The notes: generated from the letters alone by a model not told the origin. Positions 9,620 through 18,249 are shown, counted from the first letter of the stretch. The stretch: DNA of 64,000 bases from G958296245 sp965262055 (GCA_965262055.1 CBDHEI010000002.1:3540666-3604665); one strand, 5' to 3'. Program-made: numbers and translations.

Positions 9620-10399
9620 GTGAGCTCCTACCTGTCCATCGTCGTCCTCGGCCTCCTAAGCCCAGCGGTCGGCCCCCTCGTCATAGCGGCCGCAGGCAGG
9701 CTCCACCCCACCCCGCCGCCGGACGACGCCCGTTCCAGGTGCGCCAGCGGCCACACCCGTCTCTTCGTCACCTTTCAGAAGCGCAAATGCGTCGCCTGCG
9801 GCACAAGACCACCGGCCCACCTGGTCGCCGTTGAGGTCCTCTCTTCCGTTGCGCTCATCGCCGTCTACGCCACGGCGGGCCTGACCGTCCTAGCCGTCGT
9901 GCTGCTCGCAGCCGTCCTGCTGCTAATCGCCATCGCGCTCATCGACCTCGAGCACAGGCTGGTCCCGAACCGCGCGCTCCTGTACGGGGTCGCCGCCGCG
10001 CTTATCGCGGCACCGTTCTGGACCGAGCTCGGCATGACGAGGGGCTTCCTGGGCAGCGAGGCACCGCTCGGTTCCCTCGCCAACTCGCTGCTCTCGGCGG
10101 CGGGCGCGTTCCTGCTCCTGCTGGCCATCAACCTCGCGAAGCCCCGGTCCATGGGCGGCGGCGACGTAAAGTACGCCTTCCTCATCGGGCTCCTGCTCGG
10201 CTACCCCAGCATCATCACCGCCGGCATCGTCACAGCCGTAACCGGCGGCGCATGGGCCATCTACCTGCTGGCCGTCCGCCGCGCACCCCCGACACACCCG
10301 CTCCCCTACGCAGTCTTCATGTCAGCCGGCGCCATCCCCGCGCTTCTATGGGGAGACTGGCTGTTCGACGCCTACCTTGCCCTGGTCCGCGGCGGTTGA
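9620..10399 (+). CDS. Type IV prepilin peptidase (A24 family)
   Basis: This polytopic membrane aspartyl protease cleaves type IV pilin-like leaders. The catalytic Asp residues lie in LIDLEHRLVPN and in the GGGDVKYAF (GxGD) motif. A cytoplasmic loop carries a Cys at RCASGH and a CVAC pair, a reduced form of the zinc site of the PilD N-terminal domain. A GTG at 9620 gives 259 residues starting in a hydrophobic helix; an alternative GTG at 9575 would add 15 residues. No pilin gene is seen nearby, so substrates are encoded elsewhere. Confidence 0.8.
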   Translation: MSSYLSIVVLGLLSPAVGPLVIAAAGRLHPTPPPDDARSRCASGHTRLFVTFQKRKCVACGTRPPAHLVAVEVLSSVALIAVYATAGLTVLAVVLLAAVLLLIAIALIDLEHRLVPNRALLYGVAAALIAAPFWTELGMTRGFLGSEAPLGSLANSLLSAAGAFLLLLAINLAKPRSMGGGDVKYAFLIGLLLGYPSIITAGIVTAVTGGAWAIYLLAVRRAPPTHPLPYAVFMSAGAIPALLWGDWLFDAYLALVRGG

Positions 10400-10459
10400 A
10401 GGGACTGCCACAAAGTATCCAGTCGCAACTATGTGGCCCAACGAAGTGGAATAGTTTAA

Positions 10460-10465
10460 TATAAT
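10460..10465 (+). promoter_or_regulatory. Possible -10 (TATAAT) before methyltransferase/alkB cluster
   Basis: The 198-bp gap before the methyltransferase is AT-rich compared with its surroundings and contains TTTAATATAATATTC; the TATAAT inside is the best -10 candidate. No convincing -35 was found, and no LexA-type GAAC-N4-GTTC box was seen here. Confidence 0.35.
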
Positions 10466-10597
10466 ATTCAAGGATATGAGGGACAGTTCAACTTGGGAGC
10501 CACGAGCGTTCCAAGCCGATATAGGAGGTTTGATCCTATATCTCAACCACTCCTACGCACTGGGATAGAAGGCATCATCGGTTGGAGGTCGCCCAAT

Positions 10598-11374
10598 ATG
10601 GGCGTCAAGGCGCAGTATCGACGCATCATACGGGACATCATGGAAGAGCATGATATCTGTCCTTCGCACCAGCCCGGACATGTGGTGCGTAATGATGCTG
10701 GATTTGCGGAGGTGGTGCAGCACACTGATTTCTATGTCGGCAAGGGAGGCGATGCTCAGCGTGGCGCTCGGGAGCACTACCGGTACGATCGCTATCTAGA
10801 GGTGCTACAGGATCTGACAGCGTCTGGGGGCCGAGAGGCTCACGTCGACATTGGTTGTGGAGCTGGCCTGTTTTCATGGGCATTCCTCGACTGGGCGAAT
10901 GAAGAGGGCATCGAGCCTGACCGTGTTGACCTATATGGGTTGGACCATAGTCCGGCAATGCTATGTCTCGCTCAAGAGGTACGATCCAGGCTGACGCCAA
11001 CCATACCGGATTACCCAAAATTGCATTACTGCCACGATCCCGAAGCTCTCTTGCAGGAATTGACGGAAAACCATCATGAGAGCACAGACTACACCATTAC
11101 TCTTGGTCATGTACTTGTGCAGGCTCATGCCACTTGTGATATCAACAAATTCACACAGGTCATAGTCCATATCAGCGAATTGATGGACGGTCAATCCAAT
11201 TGTGCTCTGGTGGCTGTTGACGCTCGCGGACGGCCTATGGAGTTTGCGAAGGGTTGGGACTTGTTGCTGAATAGCTTGGAGCGTGTCGGCATACGTAATC
11301 AGCAATGCCAAGTTCAGACAACCCACATCAACGACGGTGAAAGCGCGAAATTTGCTTGGCTATATCCCGCATGA
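10598..11374 (+). CDS. Class I SAM-dependent methyltransferase
   Basis: The start ATG at 10598 is chosen because GGAGG lies nine bases upstream; the frame is open further up. The 258-residue protein carries methyltransferase motif I HVDIGCGAGLF, and an acidic strand-2 end in DLYGLDHSPAM. The substrate is not evident. It ends 17 bp before an AlkB-like dioxygenase with a strong ribosome site, so the two are co-expressed. Codon and base use is visibly less G+C-rich than in flanking genes, suggesting acquisition by transfer. Joint occurrence of a methyltransferase with an AlkB protein recalls eukaryotic ALKBH8, but homology to its Trm9-like domain was not shown. Confidence 0.75.
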   Translation: MGVKAQYRRIIRDIMEEHDICPSHQPGHVVRNDAGFAEVVQHTDFYVGKGGDAQRGAREHYRYDRYLEVLQDLTASGGREAHVDIGCGAGLFSWAFLDWANEEGIEPDRVDLYGLDHSPAMLCLAQEVRSRLTPTIPDYPKLHYCHDPEALLQELTENHHESTDYTITLGHVLVQAHATCDINKFTQVIVHISELMDGQSNCALVAVDARGRPMEFAKGWDLLLNSLERVGIRNQQCQVQTTHINDGESAKFAWLYPA

Positions 11375-11391
11375 TGATAGGAGGTTTCGCG

Positions 11392-12081
11392 ATGTCATCT
11401 CAACTATCTTTGCTCGATACGGATTTCACGGACAAGCACGCAGGCCTGGTGACGGCCCGCCACATTAACCATGATATTAGTGGCCTTTCAGGCTTGCAGG
11501 ATGTAGCAGCAGTTCCAGGTCTCAAACTCCTTGAGGGTTTCTTGACTCCAGAGGAACAGAACTACTGTGTCGAGCAGGTTGATGCTGTTGCAAACCAGTG
11601 GCGTAATGATCTTAGCCGTCGCGTCCAGCATTACGGATGGCGCTACGATTACAAGGCCCGTGCGATCACGCCGGATATGCACATTGGAGTGTTGCCAGAT
11701 TGGCTTGCCAAGTTGGCCCAGAAACTATACGAGGAGACCGGCCTCTTTGATCGGGTGCCCGAGCAAGTTATCGTGAACGAGTATTTGCCCGGTCAGGGCA
11801 TAGCGATGCACACCGATCACCCCGGTTTCGGACCAACGGTCTGCACTATATCGCTACTGGATGACTGGGAAATGGATTTCGCACAGCACTGGAAGGACAA
11901 GACTCCAGCCCTGCTGCAACGCGGTTCCTGTGTTGTGCTAACCGATTCGTCGCGCTCCATCTGGCAGCATGGCATTGCGCCCCGAAAGACCGAGAACCTG
12001 GACAGCGGACGGCGAGACCGCAAGCGTCGCTTGTCGTTGACATTTAGGACGGTCCTCAACCGAGACGGCTTGAATGGATGA
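11392..12081 (+). CDS. AlkB-like 2-oxoglutarate/Fe(II) dioxygenase
   Basis: The ATG at 11392 follows AGGAGG at 11379-11384, giving 229 residues. The iron site is His140-x-Asp142 (in MHTDHPG) and His193 (in WQHGIAP); the 2-oxoglutarate-binding arginines fall in RRLSLTFR (213 and 219). NEYLPGQG before the HxD motif is typical of AlkB proteins. The family oxidatively demethylates alkylated bases in DNA or RNA, or hydroxylates tRNA wobble uridines (ALKBH8). The gene lies between a methyltransferase and a peroxiredoxin that overlaps it by 8 bp, so a repair or RNA-modification operon is likely. Confidence 0.85.
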   Translation: MSSQLSLLDTDFTDKHAGLVTARHINHDISGLSGLQDVAAVPGLKLLEGFLTPEEQNYCVEQVDAVANQWRNDLSRRVQHYGWRYDYKARAITPDMHIGVLPDWLAKLAQKLYEETGLFDRVPEQVIVNEYLPGQGIAMHTDHPGFGPTVCTISLLDDWEMDFAQHWKDKTPALLQRGSCVVLTDSSRSIWQHGIAPRKTENLDSGRRDRKRRLSLTFRTVLNRDGLNG

Positions 12082-12550
12082 CAGCGACCTCACGATGCTA
12101 GAGGTTGGCACCCAGGCTCCGGACTTCACGGTTACCCTCGGCTCAGGAGAGCGGTTCACACTCTCGGAGAACCGGGGAGGGAACGTCGTCCTGTTCTTCT
12201 ACCCCCGCGCCTTCACGCACGGCTGCACGGTTGAGGTAGGGGGCTTCTGCGAGTCCTACGAAGACCTAACTGCACACAACGCCGTCGTGATCGGCATCAG
12301 CACCGACGGCGCGGACAGGCTCAGGCGCTTCGGCGACGCCACCGGCGCCCCGTTCGGCCTCGGCAGCGACGCCGCGGGGGAGATTCGCCGCCTCTACGAT
12401 GTCCAGCGCCGTTTCGGGCTGGGCACCTCTCGCGTAACCTACGTCATCGACGGCGACGGCGTCATCAGGAGCGTCCTTCACAACGAGGTAGTGATGTCCA
12501 GCCACATCGAGAGCTCGCTGCGCACCCTCAAAAGCCTCGAATCGCGCTGA
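12074..12550 (+). CDS. Peroxiredoxin (AhpC/TSA, Bcp-like)
   Basis: The 158-residue thiol peroxidase has the redoxin fold start APDFTVTL, and the peroxidatic Cys51 in AFTHGCTVE, where Bcp proteins have TPGCT. A second Cys59 lies eight residues later rather than the usual five, so the resolving step may differ. It reduces hydroperoxides with thioredoxin-like donors. The start overlaps the AlkB stop by 8 bp, which suggests translational coupling. Its base composition is again as G+C-rich as the core genes, unlike the two genes before it. Confidence 0.8.
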   Translation: MDDSDLTMLEVGTQAPDFTVTLGSGERFTLSENRGGNVVLFFYPRAFTHGCTVEVGGFCESYEDLTAHNAVVIGISTDGADRLRRFGDATGAPFGLGSDAAGEIRRLYDVQRRFGLGTSRVTYVIDGDGVIRSVLHNEVVMSSHIESSLRTLKSLESR

Positions 12551-12686
12551 CACCACTATCCCAAGCATCCCAATCACACCCGTCGCACTAATCACAGTTC
12601 CGACTCTGCCGGTGGTATGCTATTTCCCCCGCCCAGCGCGGGAATACGGCGCCACAACCGGCGTCCGGCTCGATGGAGGCCCCAAG

Positions 12687-13415
12687 ATGCAACTGGTCCT
12701 GATCGGATGCGAGTACTCCGGCACCACCACACTGGCACGCTCCGTCTTCGACTGGATCAACGCCAACCTCGACGGCGGCATGCCATTCTTCCACGACCAC
12801 TGGAAGCTGCCCTTCACCTCAGGACACCAGGAGCACGACCTGCCCCTGGCGCCCACCGAGGAGGAACAGGAGCAGGTGCTCGCCCTCAGCCCCAAGCTCA
12901 AGGAGATGTACAACAGGTACAGCCTCTATTACCACGCCAGACCCTCCAGCTTCAGGCGAGCCGACTACGTGGCCGTCGGCCTCCACATCGAGGAGTCGAT
13001 ATACGGCCCGCTCTACTGGGGCTACGGGATCAAGGGCCCGTGGCCGGTCGGCGTCGAGCGCAGCGTCGTACAGGGCCTTGTCGAGAAGGAGCTGCTGCTC
13101 CACGCCCCCGAAATGGTGCTGGCCTTGGTCAAGGCCTCACCGGACGTGATACGCCGCCGCATGGCCGAGAACCCACATCCACACCAGGTCATGCCAGAGA
13201 AGGACGTAGAGACGGTCTCCGCGCGGTTCGAGGAGGAGTTCGAGAGGTCCGCCATCGCCAATAAGCTGACCGTCGACACCAGCACCGACACGATCGAGCA
13301 GAGCTTGGCCAGCCTGCTGGAGCAGTTCGACCCGTTCCTGAACGACACGGACAAGCTCCGCATCGTCGTCAAGAAGATGAAGGACGGCGGGGAATGGCCT
13401 CTGCTGGGCTCTTGA
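12687..13415 (+). CDS. Unknown P-loop-like protein, tandem copy 1 of 3
   Basis: Not assigned to a known family. The 242-residue protein starts with a strand and a nucleotide-binding-like loop, LVLIGCEYSGTTTLA: it fits GxxxxG-T-T, with Thr13 where a Walker A lysine is expected. Downstream, HDHWKLPFTSGH and the long motif around ESIYGPLYWGYG are conserved in all three copies. C-terminal residues look helical (RFEEEFER, SLLEQFDPF). A role as a small-molecule or sugar kinase-like NTPase is conceivable but unproved. The ATG is placed after GGAGG in the leader repeat; the same leader and start are used by all three copies. Confidence 0.8.
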   Translation: MQLVLIGCEYSGTTTLARSVFDWINANLDGGMPFFHDHWKLPFTSGHQEHDLPLAPTEEEQEQVLALSPKLKEMYNRYSLYYHARPSSFRRADYVAVGLHIEESIYGPLYWGYGIKGPWPVGVERSVVQGLVEKELLLHAPEMVLALVKASPDVIRRRMAENPHPHQVMPEKDVETVSARFEEEFERSAIANKLTVDTSTDTIEQSLASLLEQFDPFLNDTDKLRIVVKKMKDGGEWPLLGS

Positions 13416-13445
13416 GCGCCTCGTTCCCTTAACTTACCCAGACTG

Positions 13446-13495
13446 CGCGGCAATGCGACGCCCATACCGGCGTCAGGCACTATGGGGGCCCCACA
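13446..13495 (+). repeat. Conserved leader before each tandem P-loop-like gene
   Basis: About 45 bp upstream of each of the three ATGs (about 12644-12686, 13446-13495 and 14256-14303) are alike: GCGCGGCAATGCGRCGCC, then CCGGCGTCMGGC and a G-rich ribosome site. The duplication unit was therefore leader plus gene, of roughly 805 bp. It may hold a promoter for each copy. Confidence 0.7.
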
Positions 13496-14224
13496 ATGAG
13501 ACTGGTCCTGGTCGGATGCGAATACGCTGGCACCACCACACTGGCACGCTCAGTCTTCGGCTGGGTGAACGCCAACATCGGCGGAGTCACGGTGCCCTTC
13601 CACGACCACTGGAAGCTCCCCTTCACGTCCGGCCACCAGGAGCACGACGTGCCACTGGCGCCCACCGCCGAGGAGCAGGAACAGGTGCTCGCCCTCAGCC
13701 CCAAGCTCAAGGAGATGTACAACAGGTACAGCCTCTACTACCACACCAACCCCAGCATATTCAGGGTCCCCGACTTCATGGCCGTCGGCCTCCACATCGA
13801 GGAGTCGATATACGGCCCCCTCTACTGGGGCTACGGAATCAAGGGGCCCTGGCCGGTCGGCGTCGAGCGCCGCATCGTCCAGGACTCGGTCGAGAAGGAG
13901 CTGCTCATTCACGCCCCCGACATGGTGCTTGGCCTAGTGAAGGCCTCACCGGACGTGATACGCCGCCGCATGACCGAGAACCCACATCCACACCAGGTCG
14001 TGCCAGAGAAGGACGTAGAGATGGTCTCCGCGCGGTTCGAGGAGGAGTTCGAGAGGTCCGCCATCGCCAACAGACTGACCGTCGACACCAGCACCGACAC
14101 CGTCGAGCAGAGCCTGGCAAGCCTGCTGGAGCAGTTCGACCCGTTCCTGAACGACGCGGACAAGCTCCGCATCGTCGTCAAGAAGATGAAGGACGGAGGA
14201 CAATGGCCCCTGCTGGGCTCTTGA
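13496..14224 (+). CDS. Unknown P-loop-like protein, tandem copy 2 of 3
   Basis: The 242-residue paralogue aligns end to end with copy 1 without gaps and keeps the GCEYAGTTT loop, HDHWKLPFTSGH and the ESIYGPLYWGYG core. Differences concentrate at residues 28-38 (NIGGVTVPFHD) and 88-97. All charged residues in the conserved blocks are retained, so this copy should be functional rather than decaying. It is separated from copy 1 by 80 bp containing the shared leader. Confidence 0.8.
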   Translation: MRLVLVGCEYAGTTTLARSVFGWVNANIGGVTVPFHDHWKLPFTSGHQEHDVPLAPTAEEQEQVLALSPKLKEMYNRYSLYYHTNPSIFRVPDFMAVGLHIEESIYGPLYWGYGIKGPWPVGVERRIVQDSVEKELLIHAPDMVLGLVKASPDVIRRRMTENPHPHQVVPEKDVEMVSARFEEEFERSAIANRLTVDTSTDTVEQSLASLLEQFDPFLNDADKLRIVVKKMKDGGQWPLLGS

Positions 14225-14303
14225 CCGCCTCGTTCACCCGCCTGCCCACCCCGCGCGGCAATGCGGCGCCCCGACCGGCGTCCGGCACTATGGAGGACTC
14301 ACA

Positions 14304-15029
14304 ATGAGACTGGTCCTGATCGGATGCGAATACTCCGGCACCACCACACTGGCCCGCTCTGTCTTCGACTGGGCCAACGCCAACCTCGACGGCGGCACAG
14401 TACTCTTCCACGATCACTGGAAGCTCCCCTTCACCTCGGGGCACCAGGAACACGACCCACCCTTGGCGCCAACCGCCGAGGAGCAGGAGCAGGTGCTCGC
14501 CCTCAGCCCCAAGCTCAAGGAGATGTACAACAGGTACAGCCTCTACTACCACATCAACCCCGGCTCGTTCAGGGGCCCCGACTTCATGGCCGTCGGCCTA
14601 CACATCGAGGAGTCGATCTACGGCCCGCTCTATTGGGGATACGGCATCAAGGGCCCGTGGCCCGTCGGCGTCGAGCGCCGCGTCGTCCAGGACTCTGTCG
14701 AGAAGGAGATGCTCACTCACGCCCCCGACATGGTGCTTGGCCTAGTGAAGGCCTCCCCGGACGTCATAAGCCGGCGCATGGCCCAGAATCCACATCCACA
14801 CCAGGTCGTACCCGAAGAGGACATCGAGATGGTCTCCGCGCGGTTCGAAGAGGAGTTCGAGAGGTCCGCCATCGCCAACAAGCTGACCGTCGAAACTAGC
14901 ACCGACACGGTCGAGCAGAGCCTGGCCAGCCTGCTGGAGCAGTACGACCCCTTCCTGAGCGACACGGACAAGCTGCGTATCGTCGTCAAGAAGATGAAGG
15001 ACAGCGGCGACTGGCCTCTGCTGCGGTGA
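14304..15029 (+). CDS. Unknown P-loop-like protein, tandem copy 3 of 3
   Basis: A 241-residue paralogue of the two preceding genes, one residue shorter at the C-terminus (WPLLR instead of WPLLGS). It has the same GCEYSGTTT loop and central motif. It is closer to copy 2 through much of its length (GPDFMAVGLHIEES), suggesting stepwise duplication. It converges on the phosphatidyltransferase gene with 28 bp between the stops. Confidence 0.8.
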   Translation: MRLVLIGCEYSGTTTLARSVFDWANANLDGGTVLFHDHWKLPFTSGHQEHDPPLAPTAEEQEQVLALSPKLKEMYNRYSLYYHINPGSFRGPDFMAVGLHIEESIYGPLYWGYGIKGPWPVGVERRVVQDSVEKEMLTHAPDMVLGLVKASPDVISRRMAQNPHPHQVVPEEDIEMVSARFEEEFERSAIANKLTVETSTDTVEQSLASLLEQYDPFLSDTDKLRIVVKKMKDSGDWPLLR

Positions 15030-15057
15030 GGCTGGCTGCGGCTTGGGACGGGCTGCT

Positions 15058-15669
15058 CTAGCCCTCCGCCTCGTCCCCTGACAGCACCCGCCGCACGTAG
15101 AAGACCCGCTGCAGCGTCGTCAGCGTCGTCAGCGCGGCTATGGCGGCCAGCGCGGCCAGCACGGCGGGGGCCCACCACTCGCCCACGATGGCGGCCGCGC
15201 CCAGCACGGCCACGCGCTCGGGCCGGGTCATTACGCCGCCCGTCCAGTGCACACCCAAGCCCTCAGCCCGCGCCCTCACGTAGCTAACCATCATCGACCC
15301 AACCACTGCTGCGAACGCCAGTACAGCGCCCAGCGTGGACGGCTCGTCCATGTAGTAGACCAGCAGCCCCAGCAGCACCACCGCCTCGGACACCCGGTCG
15401 GCGGTCGAGTCCAGCAGGGCGCCGAACTTGGACGCGCGCCCCGTCAGCCGCGCCACCGCTCCGTCGAACAGGTCCAGCACGCCCGCCGCCAGCATGACGA
15501 CGCCCCCCAGCGCCAAGCTGCCCACACTCAGCAGGTACGCGCTCCCGCAGGCGCCGACGAGCCCCGCCAGGGTAATGACGTTGGGACTGACCCCAAGCCG
15601 GGCCAGGGTCCTGGCTACCGGCTCCTCGATGTAGGCGCGAAGCAGACGCCGCACCGCCGCCCTGTTCAT
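15058..15669 (-). CDS. CDP-alcohol phosphatidyltransferase
   Basis: The 203-residue membrane enzyme transfers a phosphatidyl group from CDP-diacylglycerol to an alcohol. The full family signature is visible: DG-x2-AR-x8-G-x3-D-x3-D within FDGAVARL, RASKFGALLD and STADRVSE. About five to six hydrophobic segments follow. The acceptor (glycerol phosphate, inositol phosphate or other) is undetermined, but the adjoining PimA-like glycosyltransferase makes a phosphatidylinositol-type product plausible. It is the last gene of a minus-strand set with the glycosyltransferase 48 bp upstream. Confidence 0.85.
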   Translation of the reverse strand: MNRAAVRRLLRAYIEEPVARTLARLGVSPNVITLAGLVGACGSAYLLSVGSLALGGVVMLAAGVLDLFDGAVARLTGRASKFGALLDSTADRVSEAVVLLGLLVYYMDEPSTLGAVLAFAAVVGSMMVSYVRARAEGLGVHWTGGVMTRPERVAVLGAAAIVGEWWAPAVLAALAAIAALTTLTTLQRVFYVRRVLSGDEAEG

Positions 15670-15717
15670 CGCGTCTCAGGCCCTAGGGCGCGGGGACGAC
15701 GGAGGTAGAACACCGCG

Positions 15718-16845
15718 TCAGGGAAGCGCGGCGACGCGGGACGCCTCTAGGCACTCGACGTAGTAGTCCATCACCTCGCCCGCCACCTTCTCCCAGCGGA
15801 ACCGCTGCACCCTCTCGGCGCCGTTCGCGGCCAGCCTCTCCCTCAGCCCGGGGTCGCGGATCAGGCGGTCAATGGCGTTCGCGAGCGCCTCGTCGTTCTT
15901 GGGAGGCACCAGCAGCCCCTCGCGGCCGTCGGTCATGACGCTCGAATGGCCCTCGATAGAGGTCGCAACGATCGGTCTGCCCGCTGCCATAGCCTCCAGC
16001 AGCACAATCCCGAAGCTCTCACGCCCCGTCGCCGGCGAGCAGTAGATGTCCGCGCTCCTGAAGTACCTGACTTTCTCCTCCTCCGAAACCCCGCCCACGA
16101 ACACCACGTCCCGCAGGTTCCGCTCGCTCATGATCCGGTACGAGTCGTCGTCCGGCTTCCCGGGGCCCACGACGATCAGCCTCAGGTTCGGCCAGTCCCA
16201 CTTTAGGCGGCTGAAGGCCGACAGCAGGTACTTGAGGCCCTTCCGCTTCTCCAGGCGGCCCAGGAAGAGCAGGTTGATCATGCCGTCCCTCAAGTGCGGG
16301 AGCGGGCCGGCGCCGGCGGCGAACTGCTCGAGCTGGATGCCGTTCGGAATGGTCCGGTAGTCCCCTGGGAAATGCTGGCTGATGAAGTCCCTCGCAGGCT
16401 TGGACACCGCTATCAGCCCGTGAATCCGGCGGAAGTAGGGGTTGGTCAGCGCGGTGCCCCCGATCCTGAAGAAGTGCGAACTCCGGTAGGAGTGGAAGGT
16501 GGCTACGTTCACCGTCTCGGAGACGCTGAGGGTGTTCAAGGGCACGAAACCGGAGAACGGCTCGTGCAGGTGGATGATGTCGAAGGCCTCCCTGTTCAGG
16601 AGTTGCTTTATCCTGGGACTCAGCCACACGGACACGGAGACCCGCGCGATGGATCCGTTGCTCGGTATGGGCACCGGCCTTCCCATCGGAACGAAGTTGT
16701 CGGGCACTCGAGTCGTGTCTGAGCAAGGCCCGAAGACCACCACATCGTGCCCGGCCGCTTCTAGCTGGCTGGCGAGGTTCCGTATGTGGTCCGTCACACC
16801 GCCATGAAACGAGTAGTCAAAGGCCGATACGAGCCCTATTTTCAT
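15718..16845 (-). CDS. GT4 glycosyltransferase, PimA-like
   Basis: The ATG at 16845 gives 375 residues starting MKIGLVSAFDYSFHGGV, with the glycine loop of GT-B enzymes. GRLEKRKGLKYLL marks the C-terminal domain and GRESFGIVLLEAMAAGRPIVA holds the EX7E donor-binding motif of GT4. The N-terminus and the pattern HLHEPF resemble mannosyltransferases acting on phosphatidylinositol. Next to a CDP-alcohol phosphatidyltransferase, a role in assembling a glycosylated phospholipid of the envelope is likely but inferred. The upstream extension seen in the same frame is out-of-frame sequence of the dehydrogenase gene. Confidence 0.85.
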   Translation of the reverse strand: MKIGLVSAFDYSFHGGVTDHIRNLASQLEAAGHDVVVFGPCSDTTRVPDNFVPMGRPVPIPSNGSIARVSVSVWLSPRIKQLLNREAFDIIHLHEPFSGFVPLNTLSVSETVNVATFHSYRSSHFFRIGGTALTNPYFRRIHGLIAVSKPARDFISQHFPGDYRTIPNGIQLEQFAAGAGPLPHLRDGMINLLFLGRLEKRKGLKYLLSAFSRLKWDWPNLRLIVVGPGKPDDDSYRIMSERNLRDVVFVGGVSEEEKVRYFRSADIYCSPATGRESFGIVLLEAMAAGRPIVATSIEGHSSVMTDGREGLLVPPKNDEALANAIDRLIRDPGLRERLAANGAERVQRFRWEKVAGEVMDYYVECLEASRVAALP

Positions 16846-16868
16846 GGTGTGACCGGCTCTGCGCCCCG

Positions 16869-17918
16869 CTACCGGGCCGGCCCGCGCTCCATCGAGTAGG
16901 GCTGCCAGCGACGAAGCTCCGTCCGCTCCAGCACCGACGGGTTCACACACGCCATGGGCCAACGCCCCGTGAGCACGAGCGCGACCTCGCGCCCCACCCT
17001 GCGCCGCCGCTGCGGGTCGAACCTCGAAGACGCCGACGCGACGTGGGCCGTCAGCACCACGTTCTCCATGTGCAACAGAGGGTTCTCCGGGTCGGGAGGC
17101 TCCTGCTCCAGCACGTCGAGCCCCGCACCGGCGATCCACTTCTGCTCCAGCGCCCGGATCAGCGCCGGCTCGTCCACGGTCGAGCCTCTGCCGTTGTTAA
17201 TGAAGAGCGCGTCCGGCTTCATCAGCCTGAAGTGCTCCTCGCCCAGCATGTGGGTCGTCTCTTCTCTGCCGGGCGCGTGCATCGAAACGATGTCGGAGCG
17301 CTCCAGGAGCTCGTCCAAGTTCACGGGCTCGACCCCGTGCTCGGACATGATCAACTCTTCGACGTAAGGGTCGTAAGCCACTATGCGCATCCCGAACGGT
17401 GCGGCGCGCTTCGCCACGGCCCTCGCCACGTGCCCGAAGGAGATCAGGCCCAACGTCTGGCCCATCAGCCGGGGAAAGCTGTAGAGGTATGGCCTGCCCT
17501 CCGACCATCGGTTCTCGCGCACCATCTTGTCCATGAGGGTCAGCCGGCGGTACGTGCCGAGGATCATCGCCATCGTGTGGTCGGCCACCTCCTCAATGAA
17601 GGTGTCCGGCACGTTGGTAACCGGAATCCCGCTCTCAGTTGCCCTCGCAATGTCGATGCCGTCGGTGCCGACGCTGCCCACGGCGATCACCCTGCACCTC
17701 TCGAGCCCGTCGATGACTGTCGCGGTCAGGCCGTGGCCTGAGATTATGGCGTCAGCATCGCGAGCCTCACTCAGGAACGCTTCATCGCTCCCCGCGTCGG
17801 CCACGACGATCTCGGCGCCTATGGGCGCCAACGCCTCCAGCTCCAGCGCGTAGGCAACCTCCACGGGCCCAGCGACCGCCCCCTTCGGACTGGACGTGAC
17901 CACCTTGAACTTCCCCAA
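16869..17918 (-). CDS. D-2-hydroxyacid dehydrogenase (PGDH/CtBP-like)
   Basis: I place the start at TTG 17918 because AGGAGG lies six bases before it, giving 349 residues beginning with strand GKFKVVTSS. The NAD-binding Rossmann motif is slightly unusual (GQTLGLISFGHVARAVA, with S in place of the second G of GxGxxG). Catalytic residues are seen as the Arg in NNGRGSTVDE, the Glu in LDVLEQEPP, and His in TAHVASAS, where the usual HxAxxT is HVASAS. It oxidises or reduces 2-hydroxy acids with NAD(H); the substrate is unknown. It lies 23 bp upstream of the glycosyltransferase, so co-transcription is likely. Confidence 0.85.
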   Translation of the reverse strand: MGKFKVVTSSPKGAVAGPVEVAYALELEALAPIGAEIVVADAGSDEAFLSEARDADAIISGHGLTATVIDGLERCRVIAVGSVGTDGIDIARATESGIPVTNVPDTFIEEVADHTMAMILGTYRRLTLMDKMVRENRWSEGRPYLYSFPRLMGQTLGLISFGHVARAVAKRAAPFGMRIVAYDPYVEELIMSEHGVEPVNLDELLERSDIVSMHAPGREETTHMLGEEHFRLMKPDALFINNGRGSTVDEPALIRALEQKWIAGAGLDVLEQEPPDPENPLLHMENVVLTAHVASASSRFDPQRRRRVGREVALVLTGRWPMACVNPSVLERTELRRWQPYSMERGPAR

Positions 17919-18156
17919 CTCTGGCCTCCTTAGCTTCGTGCGCAGCCCTGCCCGGCCAAGTGCTCGGCCCTCCAGCTCGGGCGGCAGGCTGACGCTAAGA
18001 ATAAAGCAAGCCCGCCGCCGGTGTCCACCGCGACAACCGGCCACAACTCTTCAGACTCGAAACAGCTCCTCCTTCACGGGGTTTCGAAAACCACTCCTTC
18101 ATGCCTACCCCGCCATGCCTCAGTACCAACACGTGCCAACACGGGCCAGTACGCGC

Positions 18157-18203
18157 TTGACACGCGTCCTTTGGGCGTGCTATCTTGTTCGGAACATGCG
18201 TAC
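18157..18203 (+). promoter_or_regulatory. lexA promoter with overlapping SOS box
   Basis: TTGACA (18157-18162) and TATCTT (18181-18186) are 18 bp apart. GAACATGCGTAC (18192-18203) fits the Gram-positive type LexA operator GAAC-N4-GTTC except for one base, and covers the predicted transcription start. This placement predicts LexA autorepression. Confidence 0.65.
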
Positions 18204-18249
18204 TCATGGCGGCAGCAGCGCCAGGAAATCTGAAAGAGAGGACAGTACA

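Noticed and set aside
15718..17139. Longer start for the glycosyltransferase
   Set aside because: The extra residues are an out-of-frame reading of the dehydrogenase gene; MKIGLVSAF at 16845 is the natural GT4 start.
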